The translations under genes were made by a program, and so were the position numbers. Source: Neelides folsomi (Eukaryota > Arthropoda > Collembola > Neelipleona > Neelidae). Taken from it: a stretch of 64,000 nt of DNA. Within the stretch, counting starts at the first letter, position 1. Every line of letters starts with the position of its first letter. The stretch is taken from NCBI GenBank assembly GCA_034687125.1, contig JAQGBZ010000286.1:18824-82823 (forward strand), given 5' to 3'. The notes beneath the pieces were generated by a model. That model saw nothing but the letters and a program-made list of their open reading frames with translations, searched no databases and had not been told where the DNA came from. Positions 36,401 to 48,400 of this stretch are shown here, one piece after another.

Positions 36401-39400
36401 AGAATGTATTGTATTTAAGTATTAATAGTAATGTTTTGGGTCTTTAGAAGGATCTTGAGTTTGTTGAGTCTTCCTTTTCTTAAAAGATTTCCCTGTAAGC
36501 CAAGTTCATCCCAGGGGTTTTTGTACGCGGTCTTGTATGCATTTGGAGGAGCCTAAGGATTGTAATCCAAAGATCAAAATCTAGGTTTAATTAAAATTGG
36601 CCAAATTCCCCTTTTATAAAATGGGGAAGTTTGTGGTGTTTTGGGTGGAAAATGGAGATTTTGAGTTTGTGGAGGTGGAGAGGAAAAGCGTGGGATCTAC
36701 CGCACGCTCAATTATTTTATTCCACTTTTGACCAAGCCGAGGAAATGTGTTGGAGATAGAAAAGATACGTTCAACTCATAGAGACCATTCCTGGGACCGA
36801 GGGACCCGAACCGACCCGAGTACATTAACGTCCCCAAACTTTGGAGAAACTTAACTCCCTGACACCAAATGAACTTCGACCGTTTATATCAACTTTAACA
36901 TATAACCATACATTTATTATACGATTACTCTATACCATAAATACTTTATAGGGATATTTCATCTTTATAAATATAATAATTTCCACTTTCCATATATTAA
37001 GTAAATATACCCAAAATACATTTTTAGTGTCAGGAGCTCATGTCGATAAAAAATGCGTATTTTGCACGCATTTTGATAATAATATTTGTACGGTCAACTT
37101 GTAAAGATAAATGTTTAATATACTTAATGCTTATATGGTATATGCTGTTTACTTATATGGTGTATGGTTTGTTTTTTTACTCATACGGTATATGGTTTTT
37201 TGTAAGTAATTGTAAAAATTATCTTTTTATGATTTTTTGCTCTAAAGGTTTCTTTTCTATGCAAAAGTGTTATTTCAAAATAACTTATTTGTGAAATGCA
37301 TGAAAAGAAATGAAAAATTGTATAGAATCGAAGAGGATTGAAACAAATCCTAAAAGCTTCCAGTTTTACTCCGAATCTTTCTTTTTGAGAAATTGTGGGC
37401 TTTGATGGTTCTCAGATATGTCACTACAACAGGAATTGTTATAAATATAAAGAATGAATTGATAAATTAATTCTATCCTTTATTCGTACTGTTTTGTTCA
37501 AATGATTAAATTCCTTATTTTCACCTTTGTGAAAATGGCCTGAGGTCAAAGGTCAACTACTAGAAAATGAGAGGAGCGAGAGCTAATAAAAAGGTTACTT
37601 TATTTTACAATAATAATATACATTTTTTCATATCTCCATTACATATCAAAGTAATAACACACTATAAAGTGTCTTGGTCACAACAATTAGTTATTCAGAT
37701 TACATTTACATTATTCGTTTATACAACATACGACAATACATGGACTTACAAGGCGATTCCACAACACTAAAACATTAATCAGAAATATTAATATATTTTA
37801 ATATGATTTACTGTTATACATAAATATGGATGTTGGCTTATAACATACTTATAACAAAATTATTATGTAATAAATAATACATTATAATTTTAATACACAC
37901 ATGTTACCACACAGTGTATCTCAATCATTACAAATGTAAAAATTAAAATGGATTATTGTTTTTAACATTATGTATTTCCTTTCTAGAAATACAAAAAATA
38001 CAGATTAAATGATTTTATTTAAGAAATATTGTTAAAATCGATATTAGGTGTACAAAGTGATTTATTGTTTTTCAAACAATATTAACAATGTCCATGTAAG
38101 CGTTTTGAAGTTGTAATCTTCTAATACATAGCCGTCCGGTCAAAGGTCTCTATACTATTTTCCGAAATCAACTTCATCTTGAGAATAATCGTATTCAAAT
38201 TCGGTTGTTGTTGGAGTCGTTGTTGGTGTAGTCGTTGTTGTTGTTGGAGTCATCATTACAACAACGATTCCTTCAACTTTATCTTGAGGATTTTTGTATT
38301 CATATTCCGTTGTTGTTGGTGTCGTCGTCGTCGTTGTTGTTGTTGGAGGCGTTATTGTTGTTGGAGTCGTTGTTGTTGGTTTAGTCGTTGTTGTTCAACT
38401 TGACCCTCTGGGTAATCATCAGGATCCTTTGTTGTTGTTGGAGTCGTTGTTCGTGTAGTCGTTGTTTTTGGAGTCGTCGTTGTTGTTGGAGTCATCGTTG
38501 TTGTTGGAGTCGTTGTTATTGTTGTTCGTATAATCGTTGTTTTTGGAGTCGTCGTTGTTGTTGGAGTCATCGTTGTTGTTGGAGTCGTTGTTATTGTTGT
38601 TCGTGTAATCGTTGTTTTTGGAGTCGTCGTTGTTGTTGTTGGAGTCGTCGTCGTTGTTGTTGGAGTCATCGTTGTTGTTGGAGTCGTTGTTATTGTTCGT
38701 GTAATCGTTGTTTTTGGAGTCGTCGTTGTTGTTGTTGGAGTCGTCGTCGTTGTTGTTAGATTCATCGTTGTTGTTGGAGTCGTTGTTATTGTTGTTCGTG
38801 TAGTCGTTGTTTTTGGAATCGTCGTCGTTGTTGTTGGAGTCGTCGTTGTTGTTGTTGGGGTCGTCGTTGTTGTTGTTGGAGTCGTCGTTGTTGTTGGGGT
38901 CGTCGTTGTTGTTGTTGGAGTCGTCGTTGTTGTTGGAGTTGTTGTTGTTGTTCTTCGAGTTGTTGTGGTTCTAAGAGTCGTCGTGTCTGACTTCTGTGTT
39001 GGAAATATTCTCAATTTATTAAATTCTTCTTCGAAAGCCCCGACAGCACAAACTCCTTCGAATTTAATTAAACCTAGCCAAAAGGCAGAAAAGCATAATT
39101 TTATTAAAAATTCCATTTTTATAAACATTAGCTAATGTTAGCTAATTGAACTTACCTGGATGACCCGCTGAGTAACAAACGGCCGAAGCGCATTCTAAAT
39201 CACAAATGTTATCATAAGTGTATCCATCCTTTCCGCAAAATGGGATCCATTTGTTATTTTCTTCTTCTGCACACCAAGGGCAATTGGTCCAAGTGTCGCA
39301 ATATGGATTTCTAACTCCAGCATTAATACTGGTCCTTTGGTTATTTGTCGGTGGAGCCGTTTTTTCATACCTGGCAAGTTCTTCATAATATCGGAATTTT

Positions 39401-42400
39401 AACTGATTGTAATGAGTATGGGAAGGATCTTTGTTGTAACTACTTGGGCGTTCATAAGGAACTCCATGTTTATATCTAAAAAAATGTTGTCCACATTCTC
39501 CTTTGTGTTTCATTAACAAACCTTTTTAAATAAAGATAATTAAACGTTTAATTTAATTTAATAATTAATTATAATCAGTTATTGTATTGACTTTTTCAAC
39601 AAATAATTTCTTACCATTAATGCATTGTATCGCACAGAAAAGGTAACACTCATTTTTATACGTTTGACCGTTTGTTCCGCACGATTTGTCTGTCGGGTAA
39701 TCACGACACTTTAAAGTTCCAATGCATTGGAGTTCTTTTTCAGTTCTCCAAACGCTAATGAAAGGATTTCTCACAAATCTCCCGTCATTATAATCGTTGT
39801 AATGAAAAGTTAATGATGATTTAATTATCACAATGTTTAAAATAAAAAAGAACAAATTCATTTTATGAAAGTTAATACAAAACCTTATCAGGGTAAATTT
39901 ATTAAAAATAATATCGATAAGAATGACTGATAAATCCAGATTGGCAGATTTGAATAAAGGCCAATAAACGCAAATGGACCTATCTAATTTTTACAAGTTT
40001 TCCACATAAGCTTTTCTACATTATTATATTTTGGCAAAAGGTTTTTTTGTTAGACCAATTACCGGTCTTAGACGAAGGAATTGAAAGGTTTCAACTTAAT
40101 TATGATTTTTGGATTTTCCTCTTTCACTAGACATATCGAGTATTATATTTAAATACTTGTGTAATGATATCACTCGAACTCTAACACAGCTTCAACAGAT
40201 TCATCATTTTTTCCTGAGAAATTATTTTGTTCATTTCCTTTACAATTGTGTGGCGAACTTTCCGTATGAATTCCACATTAATTTAATATTGATTATAAAA
40301 TATAACACTAAAACATTAATCAGAAATATTAATGTATTTTAATAAGAAAGATGATTTACTGTTATACGTAAATGTGGATGTTGGCTTATAACATACTTAT
40401 AACAAAATTATTATGTAATAAATAATACATTATAATTTTAATACACACATATTACCACACAGTGTATCAATCATTACAAATGTAAAAAATTAAAATGGAT
40501 TATTGTTATTAACATTATGTATTTCCTTTCTAGAAATACAAAAAATAAAGATTAAATGATTTTATTTAAGAAATATTGTTCGGATTAATGACTGGAAAAT
40601 GAGGAAGATAAAATTCCCCTTGTCTTCCGGTTTTTAATTACTGAAAAATCTCGCATGTCCCTTAGAGAAATTTTCATTCATCCGAGTCATGTATCTCTTT
40701 GAAAATATTGGATTCTTGTCCATTTTCCTTTCCAAAGAGAAGATTCGTCTCATTGCCGTCGAACGTGATTCTGGCATCACAGTCTTGTCATCCTTCCAAA
40801 GAAGACCGGTTTCAAAGCGATCATCCACGAGTTGAGTTGTTGCATCCATGATTACTTGAACTCCAGTGACAAGAGGAATCATGTCACACACCGCATCAGC
40901 CTCTTGAAGCCAATCTGAAAAATCCAACAAGTCAGCTTTCATGTACCTTTTATGACGATTCCATTGGGTTCTTGATCCTTGTGGCAACTTCTTAAGAATT
41001 TCTTTGATCACAAGAATGCATCAAGATTCCATCCTATCCGAGCCTCTTGAGAGTGAGGACTAAAGTTTGAACCCGTGTCGAGAGGTCCACAAGATCCGTG
41101 ATCCGAGAATCTTTGATTGGGAAAAATTCCCTAATTTCCCTCAGCACAGATTCCAGAATTTGCCCCGATCTTCCAAAACGCTTCTTCTATCTCAAGAATC
41201 GCCATGACGTTGTCCACATTGTCCGGCTCGATCAAGATGCTCCTGGTGGCTTCCAAGGCCTATCCCTTGAGGCATCTTTGGAGTTGTCTGAGATTTTCCC
41301 AGTCCGAGACGTTCAACTCCCTCGATGTCACCGTGAATGCAGTTTAGAATCGTGGTCAGTCCAACGACGATCCATTAAAAGATGGAAGCTCCTTGAGCTT
41401 CATCGGTCGTCCAGTTGTTTTCTTCGGACGATTGCCGAACAATCTCTCTACCCCAGACAAAACTTGTTTGTCGGCTAACTCTTATCCAAGAGTGCCGCTC
41501 CAACAATTTACATTTATCTTCGAGAAGCTTCATGCATTTCTCCTCAAGGTCTTTTTGACCGCGTTCCATCTCCAGCAACCGATTGACCAAGTCCGACTGA
41601 ATTCCATGAGGTGAGCCCTGCCACTGAAGAACTCTTGGAGAAATCCGTCCCGATATCATCCCAAATCCAAACTCCTCGTCCTGTTCCTCTTGAATCCAGA
41701 TTGATTCATGCATTGAACCCGATTGACGAAGGCTAACTGGAGAATGACCAAACCGCTCCGGTGGGACTCCTTGATTTTTCCTCCTATTCCTTTTTGACGG
41801 CATTGTCAGAAACTTCAATAAACCACCTTTTTCAATGGAGGCGTAAATTCTAAGGTTGAAGAAGAATAAAACAACCTTTCGTACAGAATGTGGTTTCAGA
41901 CTGAATTCATAATCTTGAATTCTTATAAAGGAAAACTCGGTTACAATATATAACAAATTTCCCTAAGTTACAACATATAAGTTTACACATTTCAATATAT
42001 ACATAATAAAGACCCTCAGGTTTAAGTCGTCGCAGATGAGAAACAAAAAATATTTACAATAGACATTAAATGTAACAAATATAGCTGACATGATGTAGAA
42101 TACTATCTCCAAATATCTTTTCTTAACTATGGAAGACTTTCGAATAACATCATTTTAAAGATATAGATAAATACATGAAAAATCATATAATTATAATAAA
42201 CACATGATTACATACACGTACATATATTCAATATACCTAATATCGTATCGTTATAATTGAAATCACACCGTTATGTTATATATTACAGTTATACATAATA
42301 TCGTATTTTCTTATTTTTCTTAGAATGTGTTATATGCTATATGAATATGATACAACTCATTTGTTATCATTACCATTCATTATCGTCATTTTTATCATTC

Positions 42401-45400
42401 CATTTTTGAGTTTTGGTGAATGAGATAGAGAAAATATTTATTTTATTTCTCTCTTTATTTTCTCAATTTGACTGATAAGATTATGATCGACGGCGGTTTG
42501 GGCCATCCAAAACTTTGGTCTTTTTTCTTTCTTTTTGGCTAAGAGGTTGGAAATGTCGTGGAGAAAGTAAGAAAAACATGTAATGAGTTCAATGCCTTTT
42601 ATTTTTTCCCAAGAGACAGAGATGGATGAATTGTTCCAAATCCGAGTTTCAATTTGGGTCAAATTCAATTCCCCCCAAACCACACATTTGGTATTCTTGA
42701 GTCATTTCTCAAAATCTCCCTATTTTTTGTCCTCACTCTTTCAAACCTCTCAACCCCATTAAATGAAGATCACTATCCTTTGTGATTTAAATTGAATCAG
42801 AGAACTGAAAAAGAAAAAATACATATCAGTATACAAATATATACACAATACATCAATACATCGATATGAGCATAATGTAAAAATTTAAGCACAAAATATA
42901 AATCAAATATTGCAAAATCTTAATTAGAAAATTAGAAAATTGTTAAAAACATCTGTAGTTTATTCAAAGACGGTTCAATCACAATCATTGCTAAATTAAA
43001 TCTCAGTGAACGCTTTTTACATAAACTCGATTTTATGTAAAAAGAATCATAAATTACAAAAACATTAGTTTTGTAAAAAAAATAACTTGTATTATAAAAA
43101 AGAGTTAAGTAGTTTTTGAATATTAACGTAAAAGCAATTCCTGTATTTTATTTATTTATTTATGGCTAGAGAGGTTTTAAGGTTTTAACATTCCAGTTGA
43201 TGCGTTTTGGTGCATTTCTGCGACTGCATCAAAAGTTTTTTAGGACACGACTCTCTATGCATTTTAGTAATTTATATAAGAAGTTGAAGTCATAGTCATA
43301 AGATAGAAAACCTTTTCTGCATTTTGTATGCTGGAAGAATAACAAATTCGAAAATTCGCAAAAACTCATTTTCTTCATTTCTTGAGTTTTTACAAGGAAT
43401 TTAATATTTTTATTGATTAATGAAAAATCATCTTCCCACAATTCTCTTATTTTTATTTTCTTTTATTCTCATACTTTTATTCTCTGAGTATTGAAACTGA
43501 TCCAAAACGATCCTAAGGGTGTGGAACCAATTTTTGTTCAACAAATTTCCCAATAGAACACTTCTGGGTTCTCCAATTCTCCAATTTCCTTCCCAACCCC
43601 ACCAACATTAATCATTGTATTGAGAAGGAGGATGATCTGAGGTGAATAATAAATCGGATCAAGGGGGAATCGAATAGAAAGTAATGAAACATTTGCATGC
43701 TAACACTCAACTCCCCCACAAGATCAGAACAAGGATGTTCCTTCACTTCACAAACGAGAATTTACAACCTTTAATGCCCGAACCCTTCACTTTATCCAAT
43801 TTCCAGTTTTCATACCTTTAAGTAATATAAGGGAGCTTAAAACTATTCTTATATTAAATACATTTACATACATGTACATACCCCGACCATACTAAACTCT
43901 CAACTTAACTTCATATACGTGTTTTAAGTACAGCTATTAAATATTACGTCTATACGCCGAGTTAGTTAAATGAACCATTATGTTCGTTTTCACGACGAGG
44001 AAACGCATTATCTCAATAGGTTCCAAAATGATTATTGAAGAGGACCATTAAATACATATTTGTCGATCCACTCCAAACTCAATTTATATAGAAATATCTA
44101 TATGGGAATATTTAGTACTTTATTCATATTATACTATACTAGGTATATGGTACTATATTCATATTGTATAATTGTATAAATATTATATATTTATTATGTA
44201 TATGAAGTATATGTCTTATAGTTATATAAATTTAAAGCAGATTATAATTTTCTAATAAGGAGTTTGTTAGCGTGGAGAGTTCTAAGCGAGTCTGAAATAT
44301 TGATTGAACCTCCATGGTTCGTCATGAACTGACAATGAGATGAATTCTGATCCTTTGCGGTTTCTAAAAGGACCCTTCCCCGTGTTGGAAGGAGAAGGAA
44401 AATCCAAAGATTCTGTAGCGAGATGAACGAGATAAATCTATTCACATCCACCAAAATCACAAAACCTTTCTTCTCAATATACAAATAGAATTCTGAATTC
44501 ATATTTCACATCAGATTTTAGATGGTAATACAAACTTTGTACATAGATATACTACAGATATTTGTATTTGTAATATGCAAATTACTCATGTATACAAGTA
44601 TTTACAATAGGTGTATAGTGTATAGCCATACACTTTTCGTTGTTATTGTCCTTATATCTAAATGTTAAAGATTATCTTTTCGTCTCTTCTTCTGAAATGT
44701 TTTTTCTCCTCCATTTTTCACTTCCTTCAAAAACAAATGTCAAAACATGGGAAAACATTTATACGCCAATTTTTTGTTTCTCATTTTGTTTTTACTTTAA
44801 AAAGTATCATTATTGTACAAACATTATAGTACATACATATCTGGCACATATTAGATGAGTGAATGGAATATGGACTACCATATAATATATATAATTTTTG
44901 CTTAACTATAACTAATAGGTAATTTTGTGAACAAAGTTAATATTTTAGTTATTATTAAATATTTTGATCGGATTTGTATTTGTCAGCATAAATAATGTTT
45001 GATGAATCAACTGAACTTGAATTGAGATTCAATTGATATACAAACTGATATATGTATTAGTTATTCCGAATTCCATCGGGATTGATATTATTTAGTAAAT
45101 TTAATTATTCTCTTTTGTATGGGGAGTTTGATGAGGTCTGGCGAGGGTCTGAGAACCGGAGATAAAGTTTAGTTAAAATAAGGCATTTAGACCCTTCATT
45201 GAACGGGTGAAATAAAAGTGAGGTCCTTTGGAGCGAGAGAGTGAAAGTTGGGAAGTGAATAGTCGGGAAACCACTTGGGGAAACTACTTTTGTAAGAAAA
45301 TAAATTACAGGGAAAAATCAATGGCGAGTGGAGGGAGAAATCTGACGTCTTCATTTCAACTCCCCATCATCATTGGATGAAGATCCTTAAAGATTAGAAG

Positions 45401-48400
45401 GAATTGGAGATTCCTTCATTACTATCAATACTTCTCTTCTTTACCAAAAGTTGGAATAATGAGGACAAACTAAGAGCGGAAAATTTCAAAATCTCGAGAT
45501 CTGAAGATCTCCAAAACTTGCAAAATCCTTTCCAGAATAATTCTAGTCTAAAATTCTTAAATTCCCAAATTCAAAGATTTCATTAAATAGAGGATTTAAT
45601 AAGTTTATTAATTTTTGGGTTTAGTTTCATTAACATTAATTATTATCTAATTTACTTATATGTATAATACTTATACTTTATATACTTTGTATATTACTGT
45701 ACTAACTATAGCGCCCCATGCTCAGAATAGTATTTAATAGTAAACATAAATATTTATGATATATGGTAAATGTGTATATATGGTACTTGTAATGTTCTAA
45801 ATATCGATATTTAATTTTATATTTGTAGTCTTGTTCTGACATTTGAAAAAAATTCTCAAATGAGCCGCAATTAAAATTATTCCACATAAATGGTTTTCTG
45901 AGGTTTCCTCTCATTAATTCTCTCTTTTTTCCCATTCCAGAAGTCCCGATTTGCAACGGATGTAGAGAAGAAACTCACCGTGCCAAAATGTTCTCTGCTC
46001 ATGACATCATTCCTGTTTCGAAGTATACGAAGGAAACGCCAAAAAAGGTAAAATGTTCTCTCGGAGTAGGGCGAGAGATTGATCGGGGTCGAGTGAGTGA
46101 TTCTGAGTTTGGATTACATCTCAACTTTATTCCTCTTCGATTTTTACCCTTAACCAGGATCATTTATAAAACCACCAACTTTCCCTCCACACTCTCACTC
46201 ACGCATATTCTCCGTTCTCCTAATACCCGAATCTCCCTATGCCCAAAATACCCGAATCCCTCCAAAACTCCCGGAAGAGAAAGCATGAAAAGGAGGAGGT
46301 GAAGCCGTGTCGGCTGTTTGTTACCATTTGATAGCTCCCCATTAAGAAGATTGAATAGGCGTCCTCCTTCTTCAATTTCAATTACTCGTCACATAATGTG
46401 CTGAGATCTATGTACCAGATGTATTACATACAATTTATGTATTAAAATATAGTATGATTGGTATATATTTTATATATATTTATATTGATAGCGAAAAATG
46501 TACTTAGATCTCTTCAACCTCTTGTCTCCATTTTGAAAAAAGAGGGCGGGAGTTGGGAAGTTGGAATGTAATTAACTTTTACTTCTTACGTCATCCAGAC
46601 TTCTTTTTATCTCTATTTCACTTTCCCTATGGTTTTATTGGTTCGAGAGGGACACTCAAGTGGAGTTTTCTTAAATCCCTTCCCGTTCTCTAACATTCCT
46701 CATTTCATGGACTTGTGCGGTGAGTTCTCATTTACTCATCCCATTCAAATAGAAAGCAATTAGGGAATATTGACTCAATTTACTTAAAACTACTCTCAGG
46801 CCCTCAATCACGTCGAGACTCAACGTCCAAACCATTAACACTTCACAACTTGCACAATAATGTTCAAATCTCCACTTGAGACATCTCAGCCAAATAAATT
46901 AAATTTCATGTTAACAAACGATCAATTAAGGAATTAATAATATTATCTTTAATATTATAGTTTTAAACACCTTTGGTAAAATTAAGTTAATTTCCTCTTT
47001 CGCACATTTTAGTCACATTGAGTAAATTAGTTTAAAGGAAAAATAGAATAAATATTTAATATAAAGGGTGCGTCAAAAGTTGCTTTCATTTTTTACTTAC
47101 ATTTAGACAACCATATAAAAGAGAAAGCAACTTTTGACGTACCCTGTACTAGAATTTATGTTAGGATTTATTTCAGGATTTATATGTAATTAGTTAATTA
47201 GTATAATTTATAGTTGAGTAGTTTGAGTTAATGATGGATTTAATGTCATTTGATTTGTTTTTTGTTGAGAGTGTCGAAGGTTTAATTGATGAATCCTTAT
47301 AGGAGTAATGGGGATAAAATGATTGGAAAGACCCTCAATTCCCATTCCTTCACGTTCCTACTTTATGTAACAATTATTCGCGAATAAGTCTTAGGGGGGA
47401 ACTTTGGTAATAAAACGGTGGGAGTTGTTGGGTTGGGAGTGTGAGGGCTCAGAGACAAGAGGATTTAGATGGCCAATCAAGATAATGAAATCCTACTTGA
47501 CCCTTTGTTTTCCAACTTGTTAATCAGGCACCCAAGAGCTATATATAAAACTTGGATAAAATATCACTACTTTACAAGATAGATTATTTTCACTGAGTTG
47601 AAGTTAAATAATTAGCTATACTTAAATATCTACAATAATGTATTTTACATAAACATTACATGTACAGGGTGAGCCTTAATTTACACAATATTTTATATTT
47701 TTTAATTATAGAATTAAAAGCCTGTATATCAAAATTTTTAAAATAAAATAAAATGACTAAAAACAGCAAAATTGTTTTTGAATAATTACAAAATATAAAT
47801 TTTGACTCACCCTGTATATCTAATGCAATAATGAAATATAATGTCAAAAATCATCAAAAATGTCAAAAAATATCAAAAATGTCAAAAAACTTCAAAAATG
47901 TATTTTATATGAAAATGTAAAGTGTGTATTGTGCCGTCAAAACATGTTGGATCTTTTTTCCCTCGAATTTTTTGTGTTTAAATGAGGCTATATATAAGAT
48001 GTGGAACTATGCTATGGAACTATGAACAATTCGAACTGAAGATGTATATTACATTTAACCCTGTTAGAAACTCGGCATATATGCATATTATACATATGTT
48101 TTATATATTAAATATATGAATTGGGATATGTACATATATCCATTTATATATTATATGTAAACATATGAATATATAAATATTAGCATATATGTACGCAATA
48201 TACATATTATTTACATGTATTATGGTAGAATTAATCCTTGGTTGTTAAATGCCAATTTATTACACATAGCTCCACAAAAATAGTCAAATCCCTTTTAAGC
48301 AGGAAAAAATGGCGGCAGCCTAGGCTCTAGATGTTTTGACGGCACAATAATTATATTTTAATTATTTTTTGTTCTCTTTTTAATAGTGCTTAGTACACGG

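Larger units (their letters stand above)
35955..45940 (+). other. RNF207 intron 2 (10 kb) with nested antisense gene and retroelement
   Basis: Contains the Kazal-mucin gene (38155-39861, minus), two direct repeats around it, a BEL/Pao fragment (40581-41803, minus) and one hairpin element (36155). The remaining sequence, 41.9-45.9 kb and 36.3-37.7 kb, is AT-rich with no supportable gene. Confidence 0.6.
46048..48386 (+). other. RNF207 intron 3
   Basis: Holds two CAGGGTG-type hairpin elements (47064, 47665), a TCAAAAATG short repeat (47840-47900) and a TA-flanked MITE ending 39 bp before exon 4. Confidence 0.6.

Noticed and set aside
38179-38759. Cys/Trp/Arg-rich plus-strand ORFs
   Set aside because: Reverse reading of the threonine-coding microsatellite of the nested gene.
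38400-38985. CRISPR-like regular repeats
   Set aside because: The periodicity is a coding microsatellite (Thr/Pro repeats) in a eukaryotic gene; there are no unique spacers.
37763-40580. Interpretation of the direct repeats as LTRs
   Set aside because: Ends lack TG..CA, no primer-binding site or polypurine tract was seen, and the interior is a spliced host-type gene on the minus strand.
44242-44502. 86-codon minus-strand ORF in intron 2
   Set aside because: Short, AT-rich, no recognisable motif or splice context.
46630-46660. GGTTCGA-like strings suggestive of tRNA
   Set aside because: No matching acceptor stem or anticodon arm could be paired around it; no tRNA gene was supported anywhere in the window.
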